Both the position numbers and the translations under genes were made by a program. From Primulina eburnea (taxonomy: Eukaryota > Streptophyta > Magnoliopsida > Lamiales > Gesneriaceae), in assembly GCF_022965805.1 (NCBI RefSeq), contig NC_133118.1:6293057-6357056 (forward strand): a DNA stretch of 64,000 nucleotides, read 5' to 3'. The notes beneath the pieces were generated by a model, which saw only the letters and a list, made by a program, of their open reading frames with translations, ran no database searches and had not been told where the DNA came from. Shown one piece after another: positions 22,617-34,409 of this stretch. The first letter of the stretch is position 1, and the number at the start of each line of letters is the position of its first letter.

Positions 22617-25463
22617 TGAAAGGATCGGTTAGAAGGATGAAAAGTGTTTAGAAGGGGGGGTTGAATAAACACTTCACGAATTTTATATTCTCTTCGAAGA
22701 TTTGGATTCAGTTCGGTTACAAACTAACTCTAGGTATCACGTCGGTCAATGACAATCAATTAAACTGAAGAAAACAGTTGCGGAATATGAACTGACTGAA
22801 AGATAGAATATCTAACTGAAATATAATAACTGAAGTAAAAGAACACAATTGTTTATGGATGTTAGGAGACTTGAATAACTCCTACGTCACCCCTTCTATC
22901 ACGAAGATAGGAAATCCACTAAAAGACTTTGATCAAATAAAAGACTTGTACTGAGCCACTTCAGTTTTGACCTAACACTGCCAAAACTGAAACTCTTAGT
23001 TACAAACGCTTTTATAGTCCTTGACTGAACTTAGCACAACTTGAAGAATTAGCAGATATTACAAAGTGCTAGTAAGCTCAAATGTATAGCCTGAATGCTA
23101 CTGATAGAACAAGTAAGCGAGAGCTTTCGATATTTGAATGCAAGTGAAGAATTTTGCAGCGTAACAGCAAGCTTCAAAGAGATTCGAATTTCGTTGTTGG
23201 TTGATGTGTGTCTTTCTCAGCTGCTCTCTTCAACTATTTATAAGCTTCCATTTCAACGGTAACATTAACTGCTGTTTGAATATTATATCCGTTGATATGC
23301 CACGTCGTTATTCTTCTGACAACCATATTCTGTGACCTCTGAAATGCGGCGTCTCACTAATAGTTGCAGACTATAATGGTACTATTTGTCGGTTGTTAAT
23401 GACGTGTTCAGCTGAATTAATCAGCTAATGGGCAATTAGCTGGTGAGGAGAATAACTGTGGGGCCCTTAGCTCTTAATCGTTATTACAATGCACTCTGAT
23501 TAGGGTTAATTAATTACAGCGGAAAACGAGTTTAAAAATTTCTTTACAATGAGCCCAAAATATCTCTTCTGATATTTAAATACTAAAAATAGTATCTAAA
23601 TTCAAATCATAGAACACGCCCACACATAATTAAAACCAATCACATACAAACATCTCATATCCTCGGGACATGCCCCGGTATATAGATACATATAAATATA
23701 TATTGGGAACAAGACATAAACATAAATCTCAGCCCAAGCTGTGGCTCCCACCAGAAGTACCCTCTCCGGTCTCCTGTTATCCTGGAGTACCTGCCATTGT
23801 CCACACACAAAGACAACAACAGCCCCCCTTGGGGGTGAGCAAAGCTCCGTATAGAACAACCAATCATATATACCACAGATATCTAAACAATGATATATGG
23901 TATGCAATGCATGTATGTCATGGAGGTATCAGGTCAAATGCCCATCCACTGAGCACATGTCAGAATCAATCGAATCGCTATCAAATCAAATCAATGCTCG
24001 AGCTGGCACACCGGCCGATATGGGAATACACGTATGATAGCGTCGGCAAAGCGCCATCAAATCCCACATCTCATATCCAATCATATGGGGCCACAATTGT
24101 CTATGCTTTACGGGTCATATAATACCGGCATAGCGATTGTGTTCACAAACCCCGGAATCCAATCCAATCATATCAAGGTATCCAAGGATCATAGCTCAAC
24201 GTGCATGTCATGTATCGATGTATGCATAAAATGATGTGTGTTAACAAAACATTTATTTTATACATCGATATCTCAATCTCAATGTCATGCATGCCACATC
24301 AAATCAACAAATAGGCATTTAGACACATATTCTCATCCCAATCAATCAAATCAATCCAACATATATCATATAATACAGATACCTGTCGTATGTTACCCGG
24401 TCGCAACATACCTCAATTCTTCGTTCCAGTTGATGTAGCTTGGAGATACCAATAAAATAATCTATCTACATCAATAACATATCCATTTCAATCAATAACA
24501 TCATTCAATATCAACAATATAAGTTTCAAATATCTTTTGAAACTTTGAAATTTCATATCAAATCGAAATCATAATATAATTCAATTTCGACTTCGAATAC
24601 AAGTTTCTTACCGATTATTCTACCGCATATATAACCGACAAATAATTCTTCAATCTCAATCAAATAATTAAAATTCTCTAAATATAATGAATTGAGAATA
24701 ATTCAAAATAACATCACTATAATCGTCTCTTCTTTGTTAAAATCATACATTATTCAACAATCTTCGGTTTCTGTATGATTTAACAATTTATCGGATTTAT
24801 TCCAAAATCGATGAATTTCAAACATCACCAAAACTATGAAATTTATACCTCAAATCGAAGACCTCGTGTCAACGATTCCAGATCTGAAGTCGGTTCGTCG
24901 ATTGGATAAACCGATAAGTCGCACGATCGAAAAGAAAACATCAAAATCCCTTCTCCATTTCTTTCTGCTGTAACCTTCAAAATGAAAGTTACGATAACTT
25001 TTAAAGTTATCTTTTTTTTTTTATTTTAATATTATAATATATTATATTATTATATTATATTAATAATAATATAATATAATATAATATATACTATTTAACA
25101 TTTTAACTTCGGTATATCCCTTTGAATCAGTTAAACAATCAAATTTTTCAAAACTCAAAACATGAAACTTCTATATCTTTGAGTTTTCTACGTCATATCC
25201 AAATCTCAAATCATTTGGGCTTCATATGAAAAAGATATGTCACTATTTACCATTTTGTCCTTAAAATTAATTCATTATTTTTCAACTTATTTACCAAAAT
25301 GCCATCAAAGCTATTTTAGTCTCGGAGTCTCACAATAACTGAGTTTCGTTTCAGTTGTGTAGATCAGTTTACTATATTCAGCTGCTGAGTTCAGTTTACT
25401 AGATTCAGTTGGTTCGCATAATCAGTTGGCAATTTGTCAAACGCCGTAATTTTGTTTCCAACA
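22617..25463 (-). repeat. Copia-2 3' LTR, interrupted by a solo LTR
   Basis: LTR parts 22617-23456 and 25335-25463 match 34410-35372. The TATA box on the minus strand is at 23235-23242. Confidence 0.93.
23457..25334 (-). repeat. Solo LTR (Gypsy-type) inside the Copia-2 LTR
   Basis: The 1878-bp block has 5-bp duplications ataac at 23452-23456 and 25335-25339. On the minus strand it begins TGTGAGACTCC and ends AGGGCCCCACA. No internal coding region exists, so the parent was reduced by recombination between its LTRs. An AT-only self-complementary tract of about 65 bp lies at 25026-25090. The intact Copia-2 LTR at 34410-35372 shows the empty site. Confidence 0.9.
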
Positions 25464-25479
25464 ATTTCTCCCTTTAAGG
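25464..25479 (-). other. Copia-2 polypurine tract
   Basis: The plus-strand atttctccctttaagg next to the 3' LTR reads as a purine run (ccttaaagggagaaat) on the coding strand. Confidence 0.7.
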
Positions 25480-25575
25480 TGTTTGACAAAACTAAGCACA
25501 AAATAACTGAACAACTGAACTCTTCGTAGATAACATAAAAGTTTTTTGATATAGAATTGAGTAACAGACAATTAA

Positions 25576-28234
25576 TCAAAGACTGCTCTTCTTTTGTTGA
25601 TCTAGCAGCTCTTTAATCTCTTCCCCTTTTTTGTCAAATAAACCCATCTGAAGAGATAATTGCCGAACATCGGTTGATAAGATTTTGACAGAAGTGGATA
25701 TGTCAGAGACGGTAGAGAGCATTGTGGTTTGCAACGAGTCTATTTTTCTTGTTACAAGCGTCTCCAGATTTTCAACTCATTTGCTAATAATGTCTTGAGT
25801 GATGTAGAGACTCTGAGCCAAACCTTTGTTCTTTTGAATTGCATCCACTGACTGAGAAAGAGAGGTTAAGGCTCCTTGAATTGCTTTCAGTTTCTATGAG
25901 TTGAATGCTTCAGAATGTTCTAGCTTCAGAGAATGTTCTAGTTGAGTATGCTGAATTTGTACAAATCATTAATCACTCTGTGTATATTATGCTGAATGTC
26001 CTGAATCTCTTCAAAAACAAAACCAAGATCTTTGGAGGAATGAGGATTTGTCTGATCCGATGCTCCAGTTTCCTGAGAGAGTCGATAAAAAACCACCATG
26101 GTTCTTTCAAATATCATTGTTTCAGCAATAGTCAATGCTGGAACATCTGTTTCAATTACTTCCGCTTGGACCAGATGAGGTGAAGATTGATGTTGATTAG
26201 CATTTGAGCTTTCCTGCTGAATGTGAAAGTTTGCAGGGTCTTCAACTAGAGGGTCATGAACTGATACTTCTGCCTGATGATCATCTGAGATTCGAGCTGA
26301 CACAACAATTGGAGGATTTTCAGAAGTAGTTAATAGAGCCTCCAGATTCTCAGTAATTTGGTGATCTGGTGATTGAACAGACATCATAGCTTGATCATTT
26401 GGTTCAAATATGACAGCTTTAACTGGCTCTTCAGTTAAGATGAGATTCTCTTCAACTGCTTGATCAGAGGAGTGATCAACTGACAAAGGTTCATTGGTGG
26501 AAGCTTCTTGAACCACTGATTGAATAATTTCGTCAATATGAGCTAGTGTCAATTCAGCTTCTGAATACATCTTGGGATCATCAATAGGAGGTGATGACAA
26601 GGATGAAGGTGGATCAATTGAAGATGAGGAGACATCTGCTTTCTGAGAAAGGGTAGCAGTAGTGTCCTTATCAGGCTCTCCAACTGATTGTTCAGCTAGT
26701 TCTTCAGTCACAATTTCTTGACAAAATGCTGGGATGATCAGCACTACTCTTTCTAGAGCAATAAATCTTTTCAGCTTTGACCATCTTCAGCACTACTCTT
26801 TCTAGAGCAATACTCTTTCTAGAGCAATAAATCTTTTCAGCTTAGATTTTTTGTGGAGGTCCTTGGCAAAAACACAAACTCTGAAATTTACCCATTCTTC
26901 AAAAACTTGGAGCTTCTCTTCAGCAAATTTATTGACCTCTTGCCAAATTAGATCAATGTGAGTTTGAATGGCATTCGAAAGTCTGGACTCTTCTTGTATT
27001 TTACCTTTGCCCTTGGAGTCAGTCAAAATATGAGGAATGGTTAATCCAGGCGTAGTTACATCAATCTTCTCTCTGAGCACAACTCCTGTTGGTCAGGAAA
27101 AAGGTAAAGGGAAGTAAGGAGAAATATTAATAAGTGGAGCTTTTACACCAGCAAGTCTGGTTTTATCACTAGATTTAGTGATTTTACTCTTTGGCGGAAT
27201 GGTCAACAAGGGTAACTGATCCTCAGTTGAGGACTCAGTTGGAATCGCCTTCAATAGAACAACCTGGATTGGCTGTTGAGCTCCTGATTTCATCATCTTA
27301 TCATTTGGTATGACTTCAACTGTAGCAATAGGTTTGGTTTTCAGTGTCTGTGGTTTCTTGAAAATTGGAGGAGACGGGGTCTTCTCTACATCAAAATCAC
27401 TGATAAGCAGTTTGCGCTTTGAAGTCTTCTTCTGTGCTAGAGTCTTGGCAATCTTAACTTATTTGGGAGCAGCCTGCTGCGTCCCAATCTTTGTTTTGAT
27501 CTTAATAAATTTTTGAGGAGAGATGTCCAACTTAGTTTTTGGCGGCAAAATATTCTTGGCATTGAACACTTTGAATTTAGATAATCTCTCGGAATCATCA
27601 GTTACTAACCCTTTGACTTTCATCAAATAGCTCAGCTGTATTGCAAAACCTTTTGACTGCTTGGTGGAAGAGAACATATTCTTCAAGATGTTGAAAAGGA
27701 GGTGCTTCCAGTTGAGTCTTCGTCCAGCCATGATGACAGTAATGGCTTGAAATTTCTCCAAAGTTAAAGCAGCAAAGGATCCTGCCTTTGCCAATAGCCC
27801 CTTGGCTACAATGTCGGCCAGTAACTGAACCTCATGCTTCAGCTCCTTCTTTGGATCGGAAACTTTGATTTTCCATCCATCAGTAGAAATTAAGGTTTGC
27901 ATCTCTTCGACATCAGATGCTTTGACATCAGCATGTTGTGCTAACCCATCAGAGGGCAGCAAAAATAATTCCCAAGAGAATCTTCAGAGATGGTCAACAG
28001 GTGATTGTTGACAGTAGAGATGATGCTTCCATCAGAGTTGATAAATCCATTTGAGTAGAAATCTTGAAATTCCTTCGGATAGATCTCTTGTGAGAATTGC
28101 CCTAAGAAAGTTTTCAACCCTGCTGATTCAAGCTTCAGAAAGACATTCTTTACATCAGCTTCTCCGATTGATAGAGCCGACTCAAAATTGATAGCCATAG
28201 CGTTCAATAAGTGTGCCGGAATTTGATTTGCCAT
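25576..28234 (-). pseudogene. Copia-2 sense accessory ORF, decayed
   Basis: This was one long ORF of roughly 880 codons after pol, now cut by several stops and shifts; the open stretches end at 27941, 27459, 27093, 26802 and 25938. The start MANQIPAHLLNAMAINFESAL is followed by IYPKEFQDFYSNGF ... SEDSLGNYF, the same FY-x-N and helix pattern as the Copia-1 accessory ORF. A Lys/Ser/Pro-rich middle, an acidic Ser/Glu-rich part (26744-25938) and a C-terminal heptad region (VENLETLVTRKIDSLQ, DVRQLSLQMGLF) follow. Function is unknown. It resembles large uncharacterised retrotransposon ORFs of asterids from memory. Confidence 0.72.
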
Positions 28235-28849
28235 TTCTGAGATTAAGAAAACCTAAGATTTCACAAGACACAAGCTCGGAGTGTATGAGTTTTCTCTTGA
28301 AAATTGATGTACGCATAAGAAGAAACTGAAATTAAGCGGGGAATGGTACTTATGTACGTGAATATTCAAATTTTGGACACGTGTTAGTCCATTTGAAAAT
28401 TTTGAATGAGAACATGTGTACGTGTACTGTAAGCGTGTGTACAATTTAAACGGTTAATATGCGTCCACGTTTTAAGATAAGATTCATCATGAGATAGAAG
28501 TCAGTCACGTCAGTTCATTTGGAATATAATATGATTAATTAGTTAACTTATATGAGAAGATTAGTGAAATACCCAACTGAACGATCAGTTGTAAGACTGT
28601 GTCCTTTCAGTTGAGAGTTTACTAACATTTGTCTTCTCAGTTAACCTCTTAAAACCAATATTTCCCCTTAATAGATGCATATAAAAATGACGAGAATATA
28701 AGCAAGATTAATTAAAATTACCCTGATGCTTAGTATTTTAATCGTCTTTTGTAATGACATTGTCCTTTCATCTTCCTTGTCCTGGTCTATAAATAAGAGT
28801 AGAACAGTTAGTTGCAAATATATCAGCAAAAAGAAATTCAACAGCTAAA
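28235..28849. promoter_or_regulatory. Bidirectional spacer between sense accessory ORF and antisense gene A
   Basis: This 615-bp gap lies between two divergent starts, 28234 (minus) and 28850 (plus). The plus side has a TATA box (tataaata, 28788-28795), 62 bp before gene A. The region holds several ACGT cores, including acacgtgt (28378-28385), gtacgtgt and gtccacgt, a feature of bZIP/ABRE-type promoters. No clear TATA box is seen on the minus side. Confidence 0.55.
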
Positions 28850-29269
28850 ATGGCAGATGCAAGTAGTTCAAAGGCTCCGAATATGGCTGAAGAATTTATG
28901 CGAGCTGCACTGGAGAAAAGGAAAGAGACAATAGAAGAAGAAGTCTTCCATCAAATCCTTCGCTACTGGGAGGATTTACATGAACTCCGGTTACTTTGGG
29001 AGAATGAGATGGCTACCACTCCCGTCCTGGTGGAGAAACTAGAGAAATACCGGGAGCGCCTGCACGTGGCACACACGGTGAATATTTTCGAGTATGAAAG
29101 AGATTATCATGTGATGCTCTATAAGGAGAAGAGAATCCTAGAGCTTATGGCTGAGTCTGACAGCTTTCATAAGACTTCCACTGGAGATTTAACTCAATGG
29201 ATGAGCAAGTGGAGAGCTTTTGTTCAGGAAGAATTGTACACTGTAATCCATGATGATTTCTTCAGATGA
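28850..29269 (+). CDS. Antisense gene A: 139-aa helical protein of unknown function in Copia-2
   Basis: This ORF is complete and intact, on the strand opposite to Copia-2 gag-pol and placed between pol and the sense accessory ORF. The ATG is supported by the TATA box 62 bp upstream. The protein starts MADASSSKAPNMAEEF, is rich in Glu/Lys/Leu and should be mostly helical, with RYWEDLHELRLLWENE near residues 40-55, KLEKYRERLHVAH near 65-77 and LTQWMSKWRAFVQEEL near the end. It has no signal peptide or membrane segment. It is clearly related to gene B (52511-52930, also 139 aa) and to broken gene C (53526-53954) in Tat-2, a different superfamily of retrotransposon. I do not recognise the family. 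Intactness in an otherwise decayed element is notable. Confidence 0.75.
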   Translation: MADASSSKAPNMAEEFMRAALEKRKETIEEEVFHQILRYWEDLHELRLLWENEMATTPVLVEKLEKYRERLHVAHTVNIFEYERDYHVMLYKEKRILELMAESDSFHKTSTGDLTQWMSKWRAFVQEELYTVIHDDFFR

Positions 29270-29397
29270 ATAAAATGTCATTTCAATTTATCTCTGTCTT
29301 TTATTTTCCTGTATTTGTTTTATTTTCATCAACTGACAAATAACTCATAAGCAAGATTACTGATAAAGATTAATCGATAAAAATTAACTGATAAAAA

Positions 29398-32345
29398 TTA
29401 AGATAAATCAATTAATCCAAGTATATTACGAAAATGAGAAAACTTAGTCTCAGCCAATGGTTTGATGAAGATATCAGCTGCTTGCTGATCAGTTGAAACA
29501 AATTCCAGTATGATGTCCTTCTTCAAGGCATGATCTCTGATGAAGTGATGCCTGACATATATGTGTTTGGTCCTGGAGTGAAGAACTTGATTGTAGCTAA
29601 TAGCAATCGTGCTTGTATTGTCACAAAATATGGGTGATTCTTTTGCGTCAATTCCATAATCTCTCAGTTGTTGCTGAACCCAGAGCAGTTGAGCACAGCA
29701 GCTTCCAGCAGCAAGGTATTCTGCCTCAGTTGTGGAAGTTGCTATGGATGTTTGCTTCTTACTAAACCAAGAGATCAATCTGTCTCCTAGAAACTGACAT
29801 GATCCACTTGTACTTTTACGATCAAGCTTATATCCTGCATAATATGCATCTGAATATTCAACTAAATTGAAAGATGAATATTTAGAATACCATAACCCAA
29901 CATTTTGTGTGCCTTTTAGATATTTTAGAATACGCTTGGCAGCTGTAAAATGTGATTGCATAGGATTTGCCTGAAATCTAGCACATGCAAACATCAAATA
30001 CAATATCTGGACTACTAGCAGTTATGTACAATAATGAACCTATTAAACCTCTGTAAAGTGTCGTTTCAATTGATATTCCCCATTGATCTGTGTCCAGTTT
30101 TACTGATGAACTCATGGGAGTATTTGCAGCTGAACACAATTCCATGCCAAACTTCTTCAGTAATTCCTTTGTGTATTTAGTTTGACTAATGAAAGTACGC
30201 GACTCCAGTTGCTTTACTTGTAATCCAAGAAAGAATGTCAGTTCACCCATCATGCTCATTTCAAATTTCTCATACATCAACTTAGCAAATTTCTCGCATA
30301 ATTTGGGGTTAGTTTACCCAAAAATGATGTCATCAACATAAATTTGAACGAGTAGAATATGATCATTCTTGGAGAATTTGAACAAAATCTTGTCAACTGA
30401 TCCAACAGAAAAATCGTGATCAGTTAGAAATTTTGAAAGAGTGTCATACCAAGCTCTTGGAGCTTGCTTAAGACTATATAAGGCTTTTTTCAAATGTTAG
30501 ACATGATCAGGAAGGTGATGATTGATAAACCTGGAGGTTGTTCAACGTAGACTTCTTCCTGCAACTAGGTTCCAGAAATTGTTATGGATAAAATGATTTA
30601 GCTCTTCTTGCATTGCATGTATCCAGTTTGGATCAGCAAGAGCTTCACAGCTTTCTTTGGTTCCAGTTGTGATACAAAAGCTGAGTGAATAAATAGATTG
30701 AGCATTTGATTTCTTGTTCTCTTCGGATCAGATGGATTACCTATCACCAATTCTGGAGGATGTGATTTCTTCCATCTGAGTTCAGCGTTTATTGCTTCTA
30801 AGTCAGCAACTGCTTCTGTGGGCAAATGAATGTTTTCAGTTTCAGTTGGAGCGGTTTCAATTGGTAACTGAATATCATTTGTTTGCTCTATCAACTGATC
30901 GTTAGGAACATCTTCTGGTTCAGCTGGTTGATCTAATACTTCTGGTTCAGGTGTTTGGAGGTTGTTTTGATTGATATGATTGCCTTCTTCATCATCATCC
31001 TCCAAACTGATATATGTAAATCTATCCACTAGCTCAACTGGATCAGTTGGCTTATCAGTTAGTACAGTTTCTTCAAAAACAACATGGATAGATTCTTCAA
31101 CATTCAAAGATTTTTTATTAAAAACTCTATAAGCTTTGCTCACGGAAGAATATCCAAGAAATATTCCCTCTGCATATTTTGCATCAACAGTTTTTAAATA
31201 ATTTTTGTCATTGTCAAGAATGAAACATCTGCAGCCGAATATTTTGAAGTATGAAACCACACTTTTTCTTCCATGCCAGATCTCATAAGGTGTTTTCATA
31301 TGATTCTTACTAATCATTGATCTGTTCTGAGTATAACACGCAGTGTTTACTGCCTCTGCCCAAAATCTTTGAGAAATACCCGAATCAGCAAGCATTGTTC
31401 TAGCAGCTTCTTTAAGAGTCCGATTTCTCCTCTCAGCTACACCATTTTGCTGAGGAGTTCTAGCTGCTGAGAGCTCATGCTTAATTCTAGTATTTTATAA
31501 AAAATTTTGAAAGAATTTGATTGATGAATTTAGTTCCTCGATCGGATCTGATTCTATCAATACCAACTGATTTTTCATTTAATAATCTTTTGAAAAGCTT
31601 GATCAGTTGTGCAGCAGTTTGGTCTTTTGTCTTGAGAAAAATAACCCAAGTAAATCTTGAAAAATTGTCCACAACCACCAAGGTGTATTTCATTCCCCCT
31701 AAGCTCATGAACGGTATTGGACCAAATAGATCCATGTGCAACAACTCTTAGGCATCGGGAAGATGATTTACGGCCCTTGTTTTTAAAAGAAGATTTTACT
31801 TGTTTACCAAACTGACATGCTGGAAAAATTTTGTCTTTGATAAAATCCATTTTGGGCAAACAAGTAAAATGTCCTGGTGACAAGATCGTGGTTACTCAGA
31901 TATGCAATAGATTTGAAATTCAGGTGGTTTATTCTCTTATACCACAACCAGTTTTGAGAAAATTTTGAAGCAACTAAACATACCGGTGCATAAGGTTGAT
32001 CATTTCAACTAACTTTGTATGTATTTCCACACCGTTTGCCAGTTAGGATGACCTCATTAGTTGAGCATTTGACTGAACAAGAATGTTTGTGAAACTCAAC
32101 TGAGAATTCATTATCGCATAATTGACTGATGCTAATCAGATTATACTTGAGATTCTCAACTAATAAAACATCATTAATGATAAAGTTACCATGGATAAGC
32201 TTACCCTTACCCACAGTTTTACCTTTGGAATTATTTCCAAAATTTATGTTTGGTCCAGTGTACTTAACCAGTTGAGATAACAAGTTTGACTCTCGTGTCA
32301 TGTGTCATGAGAATCCACTATCCAAGTACCATATTGATTCAATGC
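29398..32345 (-). pseudogene. Copia-2 pol, heavily broken and missing the N-terminal half of reverse transcriptase
   Basis: Protease start YLDSG near 32330 is followed by LISISQLCDNEFS, integrase pieces (LHMDLFGPIPFMSLGG, TPQQNGVAERRNRT, KTPYEIWHGRK), reverse transcriptase from EVYVEQPPG on, and RNase H (YSDAYYAGYKLDRKSTSG, STTEAEYLAAGSC) to the stop at 29398. The reverse transcriptase segment before EVYVEQP is absent at about 30565-30600. Many shifts and stops occur. Confidence 0.9.
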
Positions 32346-32575
32346 TTGTACATGTTACCTGCAATCACACACAAGATAAGATTCTAGTACCTTTTCTATT
32401 TGGGTCCAAAATTGATTAGCCCTTTAGGAATCCAGACTTGGATCAGTCTAACTGACCGTCCAGTTGTTGTATTCCAGATGGTATTTCCCGATCTGTGTGT
32501 GCTTGGTGTATAGTGCGCAGAAGATACAACATGTGATTTGTCTTTTTTCAACTGATTGTTCAGCCACTATCTTTT

Positions 32576-34353
32576 CTAAACTGGCTTCCTGTTATAGTAA
32601 TTGGAGTAGCCATTTGAATAATTTTTGCTAAAGCTTTTTGGTGGCTGACTGCGTGAATCAGTTACCACTTTTGGGCTATAACCAATACCACATCTTTTGC
32701 CCTTGTTCATACTTTCAGTTGGTTGTTCAACCAGTTTACTTGGCTCTGGTTGTTTTTGTACCATAACTGATTGGACAAAGTGAATGTATTTTCCTTTATC
32801 CATATTCAGTTTTGGTCGAGTATTTTTGGGAGACATTTCATCTTGGTTACTGAATCCTAAACCAGTTTTATCAGTAACTGATTTTTGTGAGTTCTGTATA
32901 TCAGTCAATGCAACAGATGATTTGTTCCAAGCCTGAATAAGCTCAGTTTTCTTTGAATTTTCAAGCATTAACTTTTGAATCATTAATTGATCCTTGCTTA
33001 TTTCAGTATTGAGTTCAGAAATCTCCTTTTTCAGACTCAACATATCAACTGATTCATCAGTTTTAGTCTTATTGTCTATAGGATCAGTTTGCTTTGCTCT
33101 AGTATTTTCAAATGATAAGACAAGCTTATGATACTCACTAACCATATCACGCAGAGTTGAAATAAGTTCTTCTCTAGTAAAACCAGTTGAGCTAAAGTCA
33201 AATACCTGTTGACTGCTGGACTCCAGTTCTGTATCATCAGCCATCAAACATTTCACTTCCTCTTCACTGTCACTGGAACTGCATGAAGTTTCTGGTTCTG
33301 ACCCCTTGCTATCAGTTTCTGCCCATTTTGATTTGCTCTCTTCAGCCAAGAGCACTTCATGCTTCTTCCTAGAGAACTTCTTATCATCTTTGGATATCTT
33401 TTTGTGCTCATATGGTTTCTTTCTTCTTTCAGTTGAGCCTTGACTGTCTTTCTTTGGTTTGGTACAGTCAGCAATGAAGTGACCTGGTTTGCCACAGTTG
33501 TAGCAAGCGTTTGATTCTTCTTTGGAATTGCTTCTTTGATATTTATTCTGAAAATTTCCCTGATTTTTCCTCATAAATCTTCCGAACTTTTTGATGACCA
33601 ATGACATGGCATCATTGTTTAGTTGATCAGCAGCTTTTTCAACTGAACTAGTTGGTTCTGTTCTAACAGCATCTAAGGCAGTCGTGGCTGCTGGAGTAGA
33701 AGATTCTCCTTCTCAAGTTTGCAGCACAAACTCGTAAGCTTTCAAATCAGCAAATAGCATGAAGCTCAACTTTGTTCAAATCCTTGGATTCCCTCATTGC
33801 CATGGTCTTCACGTCCCACTCCTTGGGAAGACCTTTGATTACCTTCAATGCAACCTCTTTATTTGTGTACACTTTTCCAAGTGCATTTAATTCATTGATG
33901 ATGCAGCTGGTTCTTTCATCATATTCATGCATCGTTTCACCAACTCTCATTTTGATATTGTCAAACTTCTGAACAGCAACAGAAAGTTTTTTCTTTGGTT
34001 TGTTCGTTCCCTTCGCAAAGCTGGATCAGCTTCTCCCAAATCTCTTTGGTTGTCTTGCACATTTTGATTTTGTTGAAGGTTACTTTATCCAGCGTCTTGT
34101 ATAGTATTTCCTTTGCCACTTTATCCAAATTGGCTTTTATTTTATCCTCTGTCGTACATTCTTCTCTGGGCTTTTCTATACGATGAGGTACCCCAGTGGC
34201 AACAGCTGTGTTGGCTTTCAAAATCTTCATGGGTCCGTCAGTTATGACGTACTACATATCATCATCTTGTGCAGCTAAGTGAGCCTGCATTCTTATTTTC
34301 CAGTCATCAAAGTGCTCTCTGGAAAACATTGGGATCTTGTTAAAAGAAGACAT
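32576..34353 (-). pseudogene. Copia-2 gag, long SIRE-like form, broken
   Basis: The start is the ATG at 34353 (MSSFNKIPMFSREHFDDWKIR), a typical capsid start. A TAG at 34252-34254 and a shift near 33955 break it, along with a stop near 33720. The largest open part, 33607-32576, has a zinc knuckle CYNCGKPGHFIADC followed by an acidic stretch and a coiled-coil region (LSLKKEISELNTEISKDQL), giving the long C-terminus seen in SIRE-type Gag. Confidence 0.88.
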
Positions 34354-34395
34354 ACTGAACAGTTTGAGTAAGATATTCTGAGACGAAATACAACT

Positions 34396-34407
34396 GCTCT
34401 GATACCA
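34396..34407 (-). other. Copia-2 primer-binding site (initiator-Met tRNA)
   Basis: The minus strand reads TGGTATCAGAGC, two bases inside the 5' LTR. Confidence 0.95.
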
Positions 34408-34409
34408 CT

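Noticed and set aside
23457..25334. ORFs at 23602-24438 in the solo LTR
   Set aside because: They are short, in conflicting frames and inside a non-coding LTR with a clean target duplication. No domain is recognised.
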